NCBI GenBank assembly: GCA_023427085.1
Contig: JAEZBO010000007.1
Coordinates: 1-48,302 of the forward strand
Origin: Pseudomonadota bacterium
GTDB taxonomy: Bacteria > Pseudomonadota > Gammaproteobacteria > Burkholderiales > Burkholderiaceae_B
DNA: 48,302 nt
Reading direction: 5' to 3'
The translations under genes and the position numbers were made by a program. Positions 1 through 8,857 of the stretch are shown piece by piece. Every line of letters begins with the position of its first letter. Positions within the stretch are counted from its first letter, which is position 1. Below the pieces are notes generated by a model. The model had not been told where the DNA came from, did not search any database, and was given only the letters and a program-made list of their open reading frames with translations.

Positions 1-96
1 CGTTCGAAAGCACGGCGGGCCGCGTCCACAATCAGGTAGACTGCTGTGGAAACCGGCGCGCCCATGCGCCGGAAAACCCGACATCCCGATACCGCC

Positions 97-1212
97 ATGA
101 GTACCCTGACAGACAAGGTCCAAGCCTCCTCCGTGCAGTTCCAAGCCACCCGTTCGACGGCCGCGCGCGCGCAGGCCGATCGCGAGGCCATTCTGGCCAA
201 TCCGGGCTTCGGAAAACATTTCACCGACCACATGGTCTCGATCGACTGGACCGTCGACAAGGGTTGGCACGACGCGCAGGTACGCCCCTACGGCCCGCTG
301 ATGCTGGATCCGGCTGCCTCGGTGCTGCATTACGCACAAGAGATCTTCGAAGGCCTGAAGGCCTATCGCCACGCCGATGGCTCGATCTGGACCTTCCGCC
401 CCGAGGCCAACGCGCAGCGCATGCAGCGCTCGGCGCGCCGGCTGGCGCTGCCCGAGCTGCCCACCGACGTGTTCGTCGAGTCGGTCAAGCAGCTGGTCGC
501 GGCCGACGCCGACTGGGTGCCGTCGGCGCCCGAAACCAGCCTGTACCTGCGGCCCTTCACGATCGCCAACGAAAGCTTCCTGGGCGTGCGTTCGGCCCAG
601 CGCGCGGCCTATTACGTGATCGCCAGCCCGGCGGGCCCGTACTTCGCCAAGGGCGTCGCGCCGGTGTCGATCTGGCTGTCGACCGAATACTCGCGCGCCG
701 GCCGCGGCGGCACCGGCGCCGCCAAGTGCGGCGGCAACTACGCTGCCTCGCTGCTGCCGCAAAAAGAAGCCTACGACCACGGTTGCGCGCAGGTGCTGTT
801 CCTCGACCCGCTCGAGAACAAGTACCTCGAAGAACTCGGCGGCATGAACGTCTTCCTGGTGCAGAAGGACGGCACGCTGCTGACGCCCGAACTGAGCGGC
901 AGCATCCTCGAGGGCGTGACGCGCGCCAGCATCATCCAGCTGGCCCGCGATCGCGGCCACCAGGTGGTCGAACGCAAGGTCACCGCGCAAGAGTGGCGCG
1001 ACGGCGTGGCTAGCGGCGACATCGTCGAAGCCTTCGCCTGCGGCACCGCTGCGGTCATCACGCCGATCGCCGCGCTCAAGGGCCCGGACTTCACCTGCGG
1101 CGACGAAAACGCGCCGGCCGGCCAACTGACCATGTCGCTGCGGCAAGAGCTGACCGACATCCAGTACGGCCGGGTCGCCGACCGTCACGGCTGGCTGACG
1201 CAGCTGGTCTGA
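97..1212 (+). CDS. ilvE: Branched-chain amino acid aminotransferase
   Basis: Fold-type IV PLP aminotransferase that interconverts leucine, isoleucine or valine and the matching 2-oxo acids with glutamate as amino partner, in the cytoplasm. The 371-residue product has the usual length for the larger bacterial BCAT type. The PLP lysine is K210 in the family motif GAAKCGGNY, followed by the conserved EELGGMNVF segment. An in-frame ATG lies at 46, but the ATG at 97 (MSTLTDKV) gives the normal family N-terminus, so I chose it; neither has a strong ribosome binding site. The gene stands alone and ends just before a bidirectional terminator that separates it from the convergent Bug gene. Function is confident from motifs; in vivo substrate preference is not visible. 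Confidence 0.93.
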   Translation: MSTLTDKVQASSVQFQATRSTAARAQADREAILANPGFGKHFTDHMVSIDWTVDKGWHDAQVRPYGPLMLDPAASVLHYAQEIFEGLKAYRHADGSIWTFRPEANAQRMQRSARRLALPELPTDVFVESVKQLVAADADWVPSAPETSLYLRPFTIANESFLGVRSAQRAAYYVIASPAGPYFAKGVAPVSIWLSTEYSRAGRGGTGAAKCGGNYAASLLPQKEAYDHGCAQVLFLDPLENKYLEELGGMNVFLVQKDGTLLTPELSGSILEGVTRASIIQLARDRGHQVVERKVTAQEWRDGVASGDIVEAFACGTAAVITPIAALKGPDFTCGDENAPAGQLTMSLRQELTDIQYGRVADRHGWLTQLV

Positions 1213-1247
1213 GCCCCTGGACGCGCCGGCCGCGTCGCGTGGCGATG

Positions 1248-1278
1248 AAAAAAGGCCGATCGATGATCGGCCTTTTTT
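1248..1278. terminator. Bidirectional intrinsic terminator between ilvE and the Bug gene
   Basis: A perfect 7-bp stem GGCCGAT/ATCGGCC with a 5-nt loop is flanked by six A on the left and six T on the right, so it can terminate ilvE on the plus strand and the convergent Bug gene on the minus strand. Confidence 0.9.
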
Positions 1279-1304
1279 ATTGGTGTCACCGGCCGCGCGC
1301 CGCG

Positions 1305-2270
1305 TCAGTCGGCCTTGAAGCCGGTCGCCTTGACGATATCGGCCCAGCGCTTGGACTCCTGGCCCAGCAGCTCGGCCAGTTGCTGGCGGGTCGACCCCAC
1401 CACCACGAAGCCGGCGTTCTGCAGGGTCTCGGCGGCCTGCGGCTGGCGCAGCGCCTGCGCGCTCTGCCGTTGCAGCGTGTCCAGCACCGCATCGGGCGTG
1501 CCGGCCGGCGCAAACAGCGCGAACCAGGCGCCGAAGTCGACCTGCTGCAGGCCCGCCTCGGCGAAGGTCGGCACGTCCGGCAAGGCCGGCGAGCGTTGCG
1601 CGCCGGTGATGGCCAGTGCGCGCAGCGCGCCGGCCTTGACCTGCGGCGCGGCCAGCGCGGTGGTCACGAAGGCGGCCTGCACGCCACCCGAGACCAGCGC
1701 CGAGACCGCGTCGCCGGTCGAACGGTAATGGATCGGCTCGATCTGCATGCCGGCTGCGCGCGCGAACAGTTCGGCGCCGAAATGCCCGGGCGTGCCGGCG
1801 CCGAAGGTGGCGAAGTTGTAGCGGTCGCTGGCCGACTTGCCGGCTGTCACGAAGGCCGCCACGTCGCGGTGCTCGGCCTTGCCGGGCACCACCAGCACGA
1901 AGTCGGCGCGCACCACCTCCGAGATCGGCACGAAATCGCGCGCCGGATCGTAGTTGAGCTGGCTGTAGGTGGCCGGCGAGATGCTGATCGAGCCGACCTC
2001 GCCGAGCAGCAGCGTGTAGCCGTCGGCCGGGCTGCGCGCGACCGACTGCGCGGCGATCTGGCCGCCGGCACCGACCTTGTTCTCGACCACCACGCTCTGG
2101 CCGAGCTGCGCGCCCAGGTGCTGCGACAGCGTGCGCGCGACGATGTCGGGCCCGGTGCCGGGCGGAAAGCCGACGTTCAGGCGGATCGGCGCGTTGGGGA
2201 ATTGCGCGGCCGCGGCCAGCGGCAGGCACAGCACCAGGCCGCCCAGCAGGCGGTTCAGCATCTTGGACAT
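1305..2270 (-). CDS. Bug-family tripartite tricarboxylate transporter receptor
   Basis: Periplasmic solute receptor of the Bug (TctC-like) family, 321 residues, which binds a small carboxylate or aromatic acid and hands it to a TctAB-type membrane pair. A Sec signal peptide covers about residues 1-22 (hydrophobic run ending AAAAQ). Family signatures are FPPGTGPDIVAR (35-46) and VVENKVGAGG (61-70). A GAGGAG ribosome binding site lies at 2282-2287, supporting the start. No TctA or TctB partner is in the window, as is usual for orphan Bug receptors in Bordetella. It follows the DUF3237 and FAD monooxygenase genes on the same strand after about 120 bp, so its ligand may be a substrate of that monooxygenase; this is inference. 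Confidence 0.9.
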   Translation of the reverse strand: MSKMLNRLLGGLVLCLPLAAAAQFPNAPIRLNVGFPPGTGPDIVARTLSQHLGAQLGQSVVVENKVGAGGQIAAQSVARSPADGYTLLLGEVGSISISPATYSQLNYDPARDFVPISEVVRADFVLVVPGKAEHRDVAAFVTAGKSASDRYNFATFGAGTPGHFGAELFARAAGMQIEPIHYRSTGDAVSALVSGGVQAAFVTTALAAPQVKAGALRALAITGAQRSPALPDVPTFAEAGLQQVDFGAWFALFAPAGTPDAVLDTLQRQSAQALRQPQAAETLQNAGFVVVGSTRQQLAELLGQESKRWADIVKATGFKAD

Positions 2271-2390
2271 GATGGCAAGGTCTCCTCGGTTCTTGGATGC
2301 CGCGCTCGGGCGCGGTCTGACGGGCGTGGGTGATGAGGCGTAGAGCGGTAAGGCGGTAAGGCGATGAGGCGGCGGCGCGAAGGACGCGGC

Positions 2391-2876
2391 TCAGCCGACT
2401 TTGTAGAAACGCAGCTCGACCCGGTCGGGATAGCGCGCGCCGGTGCCGACGAACAGGTGCTCGTTGATCCACGACAGTTCGGGCGCCGAGGTCTCGAGCC
2501 GCGGATGGGTGCGGAAGTAGATGCGCGCGGGGTCGACCGGCTCGCCGCGCAGCAGCCTGGTGATGTCCACCGCGGCGCCGACCCGGATGCCGGTGTTCTC
2601 GACGTAGATGCGCTGGCCGACCTCGGTCTCGATGACGTAGCGCGCCTGGATCTCGGTATGGGTGGCCGAGCGCACCAGCTGGAAATCGGCGCCGCCGGGC
2701 AGCACCGTGCCGTGCAGCAGCGGTCCCTGCACGGTGCCGCCCAGTATCGGGATGACGCGGCGCTGGCCCTGCGGCGTGTCGCCGACGTCCAGCGGCTGGC
2801 CGACCTGCACTACCAGCGTCGCGACCAGTTCGAGCGTCGGGGCCGGCTGCGGGCCGGCGGCGGGGGCGTGCGTCAT
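2391..2876 (-). CDS. DUF3237 family protein
   Basis: A 161-residue cytoplasmic protein of the DUF3237 family, recognised from the pattern IPILGGTVQGPLLHGTVLPG followed by GADF and an ARYVIET-type strand. The family is predicted to be a small beta barrel; I know of no established activity. The start codon overlaps the stop of the upstream FAD monooxygenase by 4 bp (ATGA), so the two are translationally coupled and probably act in the same catabolic route. No signal peptide or membrane segment is visible. Confidence 0.8.
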   Translation of the reverse strand: MTHAPAAGPQPAPTLELVATLVVQVGQPLDVGDTPQGQRRVIPILGGTVQGPLLHGTVLPGGADFQLVRSATHTEIQARYVIETEVGQRIYVENTGIRVGAAVDITRLLRGEPVDPARIYFRTHPRLETSAPELSWINEHLFVGTGARYPDRVELRFYKVG

Positions 2877-4138
2877 CGTGCGGCTCCTTGGGCGCGTTTG
2901 AGCGCGGCGGGGTCGAAGCCCGCTAGTTGTTTGTAGCGCAGCGAGATCGCCTCGAGCTCGTGCCGTGCGATCACCGCGCCGATGTCGGCGTAGCCATCGG
3001 GCGCGCGCTCGTGGGCCATCTGCATGACCTGCTCGGGGCCGTTCAGGCGGTTGCGCAGCACGATGCCGGCGGTGCGGGGCAGGCGTTCGGCTTCATATTC
3101 GAGCAGCGCGATCTCGGTCGAGCGCACCTGGCCTTGCGCGGCGCGCTCCAGCCAGTCGGCCAGGCATCGCGCGTCCAGGATGGCTTGCGCCGAGCCGTTC
3201 GATCCGATCGGGTACATGGGATGGGCGGCGTCGCCCAGCAGCGTCAGGCGGCCGCGGGTCCAGCGCGGCAGCGGGTCGCGGTCGACCAGCGGAAATTCGT
3301 AGATGGCGCTGGCGCCGTCGATGATGGCCGGCACGTCGATCCAGTCCCAGCGCCAGTCGCGAAAACGCTCGGCGAAGACCGATTTGTCGACGCTGCGGTT
3401 CCAGTCGGTGGCCGGCAGCTCGGCATCGGGCACGGCCAGCTCGGCGATCCAGTTGATCAGCGAGCGGCCCTGGCGGCGCAGCGGTTCCGAGATCGGATAA
3501 CAGACGAATTTCTGGTCCTGGTGGCCGGCCATGAACATGGTGCGGCCGTCCAGGTAGGACGGCGCCTCGGTCACCGCGCGCCACAGCATGCGGCCCGAGA
3601 AGCGTGGCTCGTCGCCGCTGGGATGCCATTGCCGGCGCAGCGCCGAATGAATCCCGTCGGCGCCGATCAGCACGTCGCCGCCGACCTCGTGACGGCTGCC
3701 ATCGGCGCGCGCCTGCAGCGTGGCGATGGCGCGCTCGCCGTCCTGGCGCGCCGACGCCAACGCCATGCCGGTCACGATGGCCGCATCGCCCAGGCGTTCG
3801 CGCACCGTGCGCGCCAGCAGCATCTGGAACTCGCCGCGATGCACCGAGAACTGCGGTACCGGATAGCCCGCCGCCAGGCCGCGCGGCTCCTGCCAGATCG
3901 GCTGGCCATGCAGGTTGTAGTAATGCAGCGCCGAGGTCTCGATGGCCAGCTCGGCCAGCGCCTCGCGCAATCCCAGCTGCTCGAGCTCGTCGACCGCGTG
4001 CGGCAGCAGGTTGATGCCCACGCCGAGCGGGCGGATCGCCTGGGCGCTTTCGTAGAGCCGGCAGTCGATGCCGCGCCGATGCAGCATGAGCGCCAGCACG
4101 AGGCCGCCGATGCCGGCGCCGGCGATGAGGACTTGCAT
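2873..4138 (-). CDS. FAD-dependent aromatic-type monooxygenase
   Basis: Class A flavoprotein monooxygenase of the UbiH/salicylate hydroxylase superfamily, 421 residues, expected to use NAD(P)H and oxygen to hydroxylate an aromatic or similar ring. The FAD motif GAGIGG is at 7-12, the NAD(P)H/FAD DG motif (GADGIHSALR) around 159-168, and the second FAD motif GDAAHPMYPIGSNG at 302-315. It is divergent from a MarR gene, and a palindrome at 4156-4176 sits 18 bp upstream of its ATG. A GGGAGA ribosome binding site precedes the start. It overlaps the DUF3237 gene by 4 bp. The substrate cannot be read from the sequence. Confidence 0.88.
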   Translation of the reverse strand: MQVLIAGAGIGGLVLALMLHRRGIDCRLYESAQAIRPLGVGINLLPHAVDELEQLGLREALAELAIETSALHYYNLHGQPIWQEPRGLAAGYPVPQFSVHRGEFQMLLARTVRERLGDAAIVTGMALASARQDGERAIATLQARADGSRHEVGGDVLIGADGIHSALRRQWHPSGDEPRFSGRMLWRAVTEAPSYLDGRTMFMAGHQDQKFVCYPISEPLRRQGRSLINWIAELAVPDAELPATDWNRSVDKSVFAERFRDWRWDWIDVPAIIDGASAIYEFPLVDRDPLPRWTRGRLTLLGDAAHPMYPIGSNGSAQAILDARCLADWLERAAQGQVRSTEIALLEYEAERLPRTAGIVLRNRLNGPEQVMQMAHERAPDGYADIGAVIARHELEAISLRYKQLAGFDPAALKRAQGAAR

Positions 4139-4155
4139 GATGTCTCCCGGACTTA

Positions 4156-4176
4156 TTTGTTATGAACCATAACAAA
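4156..4176. promoter_or_regulatory. Probable MarR operator palindrome
   Basis: A perfect inverted repeat with 9-bp arms, TTTGTTATG and CATAACAAA, separated by AAC. It lies in the intergenic region between the FAD monooxygenase and the marR-type gene, 18 bp from the monooxygenase start. Size and symmetry fit a dimeric MarR site; binding itself is inference. Confidence 0.75.
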
Positions 4177-4278
4177 ATGGCGGCCGGGCGCGCAGCACGG
4201 GTTATCCCTGGCTGCGGCATGGCTGCCACAAGGGATGCGCGGCCATCGCCGACGCCGCGCTCGTGCGATGATGCCGCC

Positions 4279-4773
4279 ATGTCCTCCCGTCCCCAGCCCC
4301 GTCGTCCCGCCGCGCGCGGCGAATCCTTCGACCCCCACATCGCCGGGGTCGACTACGGCCCGCTCGACGGCCTGATCGGCTATGCGATCCGGCGCGCGCA
4401 GATTCTCATCTACGAGGATTTCCTGGCCGCGCTGGCGCCCTGGGACATCACGCCGCAACGTTTCTCGGCGCTGACCATCATCGGCCACAACCCTGGCCTG
4501 AAGCTGACCGAACTGGCCCGCATCCTCGGCATCGCGCGCTCGGGGGCGGTGCAGCTGGTCGATCATCTGCAGGCCCAGGGCCATGTCGAGCGGCTCGACA
4601 CCGAGCATGACCGCCGCGCCTATGCGCTGGCGCTGACCGGCGAGGGCCGCAAGGCCCTGCAACGCATCACCCGCGCGGTGCGCGAGCACGACGCGCGTAT
4701 CGGCGCGACGCTCGATGGCGACGAGCGTGCCAGTCTGATCCAGTTGTTGGGCCGGCTGGGCGTGCGGCCTTAG
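4279..4773 (+). CDS. MarR-family transcriptional regulator
   Basis: A 164-residue winged-helix regulator. The recognition region is about residues 73-100 (GLKLTELARILGIARSGAVQ split over two helices), followed by the wing DRRAYALALT at 111-120, which is the classic MarR DxRxxxLxLT signature. An in-frame ATG exists at 4162 inside the palindrome, but the ATG at 4279 gives the normal N-terminus and removes a non-family extension. It is divergent from the FAD monooxygenase operon and most simply represses it until an aromatic ligand binds. No autoregulatory site closer to its own start is evident. Confidence 0.88.
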   Translation: MSSRPQPRRPAARGESFDPHIAGVDYGPLDGLIGYAIRRAQILIYEDFLAALAPWDITPQRFSALTIIGHNPGLKLTELARILGIARSGAVQLVDHLQAQGHVERLDTEHDRRAYALALTGEGRKALQRITRAVREHDARIGATLDGDERASLIQLLGRLGVRP

Positions 4774-4807
4774 TCGGCTCGCCGCTGGCGCGGAGCGGAC
4801 GGCTGCG

Positions 4808-6778
4808 TCAGTCCGCCGCCCGGGTCGGCTCGCGCCGCAGCGCGCCGGCAGGCCGCGCGTCGCGCTGGCGAAACTGCGTCGACGGCGAGCCATCGGCGTT
4901 GTGCTGCCAGATGGCGGCGGGGCAGCCGTTCGGATCCAGCAGCACCTGGCCGATACCGGCGCCGTTCCACAATCGTTCGCTGGCCCGGGCGCGATCGGGC
5001 ACGCGCGGTTCGATGTCCAGGTCGCGCCGCTTGGTCAGCCAGTTCAGCGGCGAGCGGGGCGAGTACAGCCAGCGGTTGCAACGGTCGAGCCAGTCGAGCA
5101 GGCGGCGGGGAAACTCGTTCTTGATCCCGCTGCTGGTGATCTGCCAGATGCGCGGGCCGCGCTCGCTGTCGCGCAGCTCGATGTCGTAGACGAAGCTGTA
5201 GTGCACGTCGCCCGACAGCACCACGTAATTGCCGGGCGTGCGCGAGTGCCGGAAGATGTTCATCATCACGCGCGCCGCGCCACGGTGCGCCATCCAGTTC
5301 TCGGCATCGACCATCAGCGGGTGGCCGAACCACGTGAACAGCCGCTGCGCCACCTCGATCAGCTTGACGCCGAACATCGGCGCCGGCGACACGATGATGG
5401 CGCTGGGTTCGTCGAGCAGGTCCTGCTGCAGCTGGCACAGCGATTCCCAGTCCATCAGCCCCGAGGGCCGGCTGCGCAGGCTGCGGCTGGGCCAGCGCCG
5501 CGTGCGGGTGTTCAGCACGATCAGCTTGGGCGACGTGTCGAGCACGTAATGCCACTCGTCGAAGGCCAGCAGCGCGTCGATCAGGCCGTCCTGCCTGACG
5601 GCGTCCATCATGCCGGCGTCGTCGATCGAGGCCAGCGCCGCCGCGCTCTGGTCCAGCAGCTCGCCATAGACCTCGGGCCGGTTGCCCCAGCCCTGGCACA
5701 GCGCGTAGGCCGCCAGCGAGTTGCCGACGATGCGGCGCGAGAACGGGTGGCCGTAGGCAGCCGCCTCCCACTTGGCCGACAGGTTCCAGTCGTCGGTGAC
5801 GTCGTGGTCGTCGAAGATCATCAACGTCTGGATGTGCGCCATGGCGCGCGCGGCACGCGGCAGGTCGGCGACGAATCCGCTCAGCGCGCGGCCCTCGCGC
5901 TGCCAGCGCTCGACGTGTTCGGGCGCCAGCGGCGGCATCGGCGGATCGCCGGCCAGTACCCACGCGCCCGGCGACCACGACAGCAGGTACATCGCCAGCG
6001 TTTCGGCCAGCGTCACCAGGTGATTGTGGGCGCTGCTGGTCGTGAAGATGGGCTTGCGCACGCCGCCGAAAAAGCGCTCGCGCAGGTCTTCGTTGGCACG
6101 GAAGTCCGGCAGCAGTTTTTCGCGCCGGTAATAGGTATCGGGATGGCAGCACAGCTCGCGGCTGTCCGAGATCGTCGCGCCCTCGAGGCGCTCTTCGTAC
6201 AGGCCCAGCCGGTCGATCAGCACGTGGATCGCCGCCAGCATCGGCCCGGCGACGTCGTCGGCGTAGACCTGGTCGCCGCACAGCATCAGCATGGCCGGCA
6301 TCTCGGCCGGCGCGCGCCGCAACTGCTCGCCGACGAGGGTGTCGGCGCGCGCCAGGCCGTCGGGGCAGCCCGAGTGCGGCTTGCGGCACGAACCGAACAG
6401 CAGGTTGTCGAGCTTGCCGCGCAACACGAAGGCCGGCATCTCGGCGCCGTCGTGCAGCAGGTGCGCGGCCCAGTGGCCGATGCCTTGTTGTTCGCCGTCC
6501 TGCGCCAGCAGCAGGTCGTAGTCGATCCGGGTGTCCAGCGGCAGCGGCTCGGACAGCGCCACGTCGATGTAGTGGATCCACGCGTGCTGGCCGATCTGCA
6601 CGGTGCGGCAGTGGTCCGCATCCAGCTCGATGCGCTGCGTCGACGCGGCGTGGCGCAGCAGCAGCGTGAAGTCATGGGCACGGCTGCCGACCAGCCACAG
6701 GCACAGGCGGTCGGGGCGCAGTCGGCGCAGCAGCGGCCCCGCCAGCACGGCGGGCAGCCGGTTATCGGCAGGGGTCAA
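4808..6778 (-). CDS. PhoD-like metallophosphoesterase
   Basis: A 656-residue protein of the PhoD-like/alkaline phosphatase D superfamily, which cleaves phosphate esters using a dinuclear metal centre. Metal-site motifs are GDQVYADD (168-175), FDDHDVTDDW (322-331) and GDVH (523-526). Unlike Bacillus PhoD it shows no Tat twin-arginine signal, so it is probably cytoplasmic; its substrate is unknown. The only start that keeps the conserved N-terminus (PAVLAGPLLRRL) is a TTG at 6778, with only a weak ribosome binding site, and no in-frame ATG occurs until residue 114. It stands alone, convergent with the marR gene. Confidence 0.85.
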   Translation of the reverse strand: MTPADNRLPAVLAGPLLRRLRPDRLCLWLVGSRAHDFTLLLRHAASTQRIELDADHCRTVQIGQHAWIHYIDVALSEPLPLDTRIDYDLLLAQDGEQQGIGHWAAHLLHDGAEMPAFVLRGKLDNLLFGSCRKPHSGCPDGLARADTLVGEQLRRAPAEMPAMLMLCGDQVYADDVAGPMLAAIHVLIDRLGLYEERLEGATISDSRELCCHPDTYYRREKLLPDFRANEDLRERFFGGVRKPIFTTSSAHNHLVTLAETLAMYLLSWSPGAWVLAGDPPMPPLAPEHVERWQREGRALSGFVADLPRAARAMAHIQTLMIFDDHDVTDDWNLSAKWEAAAYGHPFSRRIVGNSLAAYALCQGWGNRPEVYGELLDQSAAALASIDDAGMMDAVRQDGLIDALLAFDEWHYVLDTSPKLIVLNTRTRRWPSRSLRSRPSGLMDWESLCQLQQDLLDEPSAIIVSPAPMFGVKLIEVAQRLFTWFGHPLMVDAENWMAHRGAARVMMNIFRHSRTPGNYVVLSGDVHYSFVYDIELRDSERGPRIWQITSSGIKNEFPRRLLDWLDRCNRWLYSPRSPLNWLTKRRDLDIEPRVPDRARASERLWNGAGIGQVLLDPNGCPAAIWQHNADGSPSTQFRQRDARPAGALRREPTRAAD

Positions 6779-6956
6779 GATAGCGGGTCTCGCGTTGCGG
6801 CGGCGCGTGCGCGAAAAAAAGGCGCCGTGCCGCCCGGGGCGGGCAGTGTAGCGCGCTGATATGACAGCGCCGCCTTGCTAGACCGCCAGCGGGCCGGTTT
6901 GGTTCAGTCGTGGGCGGTACGGGCGCGCTGAGGCGACGCGAGACCTCGTCAGTGGC

Positions 6957-7904
6957 TCAGCGCCAGCCCGGCCGATCCTGCCAGTCAGTCGGAAAACCCA
7001 GTCCCCCAAAAATAGGGACGTTAGGGTATTTCGCAAAGATGGCTTGCAGGTCGGCCTTCCAGCGCGGACCGCGATGGATGCCTTGGCAAACGTAATTGAT
7101 GACTGTTGCGACGACAAAGAAGGTGCGTGCCTGGGGCTTGTCGAACCGCAGGCCACGCCGGCGATACTCGCGCGGCGTCACGCCAGTCTGCGCCCCGATC
7201 AAGCGCCCGTGGTGGGCGACCGTGTTGCGCATGACCGAGAATGCATGCAGCCAGGACGTCAGCACGTCGGGATCTTCGACCCTGAATCGGCGGCCTATCT
7301 TCTTGCGATAGTCTGCATTCGCCAATGCAGGGTAGGCAGCCGACCACGTACCGAATGAAAGGCACTCGCAGAGCGCCCAACTGGGCGGTAGTGGGGGATC
7401 ATCGTAGTGCTCCACGTAATGTCTGATGAATGGCTTTCGGTGCATCCGTGCGACTTCGCGCGCCGCGCGAACCATCAGCGAGTCCCTGGGCCCGTGGACC
7501 GCGTCTGCGCCGGAACGTGAGCGGGTGAACAGCTCGTTTTTCAAGAACCAATGCGGCCCTTCGTGGCCGCTCATCACGTTGGATAGGGTGCTGCGGACCA
7601 TCAGCTCGATTCTTTCGAGTGCGTCGCCTGTGATGCGGCGCAGCTCGCGGTCGAACTCGTAACGTTCGATGACGGCATCGAAATTGCTGCCGTCTCGGAA
7701 CCGTTTCGTCGTTGGGTCCTGCCAGTGGTACCAGTATCCCTTCATGCGGTAGCCGCCCACCTGCGTCAGGTAGGGCAGAGCGGTTTCCGCAGCGGCGGTC
7801 ATGTTTTGACGCCGCAATTTCTCCAATAGCTGTTCGGGTTCCAGGTGCGGCTTGTTGAAAGCCTTTCTATCTCGGCGTTCGATTGGCGCTGCATCGCTGT
7901 TCAT
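6957..7904 (-). CDS. Abi_2 family abortive-infection protein (HEPN)
   Basis: A 315-residue AbiD/AbiF-like protein. The N-terminal pattern LTQVGGYRMKGYWYHW (46-61) and YEFDRELRRITGDALERIE (82-100) are hallmarks of the Abi_2 family. R226-N-T-V-A-H231 is a canonical HEPN RxxxxH ribonuclease motif, followed by a second histidine. By family knowledge such proteins act as RNases that stop growth of phage-infected cells. The ATG at 7904 was preferred to the upstream ATG at 8018, because the extra residues are not family-like. The gene has visibly less GC-rich codon use than its neighbours and no partner gene, suggesting lateral acquisition. Confidence 0.85.
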   Translation of the reverse strand: MNSDAAPIERRDRKAFNKPHLEPEQLLEKLRRQNMTAAAETALPYLTQVGGYRMKGYWYHWQDPTTKRFRDGSNFDAVIERYEFDRELRRITGDALERIELMVRSTLSNVMSGHEGPHWFLKNELFTRSRSGADAVHGPRDSLMVRAAREVARMHRKPFIRHYVEHYDDPPLPPSWALCECLSFGTWSAAYPALANADYRKKIGRRFRVEDPDVLTSWLHAFSVMRNTVAHHGRLIGAQTGVTPREYRRRGLRFDKPQARTFFVVATVINYVCQGIHRGPRWKADLQAIFAKYPNVPIFGGLGFPTDWQDRPGWR

Positions 7905-8159
7905 GGTGGCCGCACCGGCTATAAGCGTGAAAAACCCGCCTTTTGCACGATCTCGAAAGAGGTACGTCATCCGCAGATGACACGTGTGGCGGGTTGCGTT
8001 GAGCAAATTATTCAACACAGGCGCTTCTCAGGCAAGCCGCCATGACGGTTGCTAATGAACTGTTAGTGCGGGTACGGAGGCCCAGCACGGCGACCCTTGC
8101 GGCGCCATCACGAGGTTCGGTGCTGGCCAGACCCGCCCGGCCACGAAGGCTGTCGTCGC

Positions 8160-8528
8160 TCAGGCCGGAAACACCTTCGGACCGGGCGTCCAGATCACCT
8201 GGCCGTCGTCCTCGTGGACCTGCAACGCGTGCAGCTTGCTGCCCTTGGGGGCGCCGCCCATGCACAGGCCGCTGTCGGGATAGAAGGTGGCGCCGTGGCG
8301 TGCGCACATCAGCAGGTCGCCGGCGCGCGTGAAGATGCTGCCCTCCCAGTCCATTTCGCTGGGCGCGTGCGTACAGCGGTTCAGGTAGCCGTAGACCTGG
8401 CCCTGGTAACGCACGAAGAAAACCGTCGCCGGCCCGCCGCGGTCGGTGGCGGGCCGCTTGACGGCGAGGCCGCCGTCGACGAGATCGGAGGACGCGCATA
8501 CGCGCACGGGTGAATCGTTCTGCTGCAT
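8160..8528 (-). CDS. Rieske-type [2Fe-2S] ferredoxin
   Basis: A 122-residue soluble Rieske ferredoxin that transfers single electrons. Cluster ligands are C52 and H54 (CTH) and C75 and H78 (CARH), about 20 residues apart as in the family. No signal peptide is present, so it should be cytoplasmic. Proteins of this type can feed dioxygenases or monooxygenases, but no oxygenase is adjacent. It is divergent from the GGDEF-EAL gene and separated from it by more than 300 bp. Confidence 0.88.
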   Translation of the reverse strand: MQQNDSPVRVCASSDLVDGGLAVKRPATDRGGPATVFFVRYQGQVYGYLNRCTHAPSEMDWEGSIFTRAGDLLMCARHGATFYPDSGLCMGGAPKGSKLHALQVHEDDGQVIWTPGPKVFPA

Positions 8529-8857
8529 CGATCAGACCTGATGGGGTTTCGAGCGCCACGCGTGCCGGACGCAACGCGGCGGGCGCATCAAAGGGATATA
8601 GAGGGAAATAAACCGGCAAGGTGCGATAAAAGCTCCCCGTTGCCGCCACGCTGACTAAATAATCATGGCCGCCGGCCGTAATGAGGCTGTTCCCGGGGAG
8701 TGGGTGCGAGATTATCGCCCGGGAAACTCGCGCACCCCCGGATGCGCCGTTTGCGCACCGGTACGCTGGATGCGCGCTGTGCCGGCATCCAGGCTCGCCA
8801 GTCAACCAGGTCGACGCGTCCAGACGCCGGCGGCCGTTAATTTTTCGCACCCTGAAC
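8529..8857. other. Divergent intergenic region, Rieske gene / GGDEF-EAL gene
   Basis: This 329-bp stretch holds the divergent promoters of the Rieske and GGDEF-EAL genes. I see an AT-richer patch at about 8595-8665 but no convincing -35/-10 pair, palindrome or small gene. An open frame entering the GGDEF-EAL gene from 8681 does not look like a protein extension. Confidence 0.5.
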
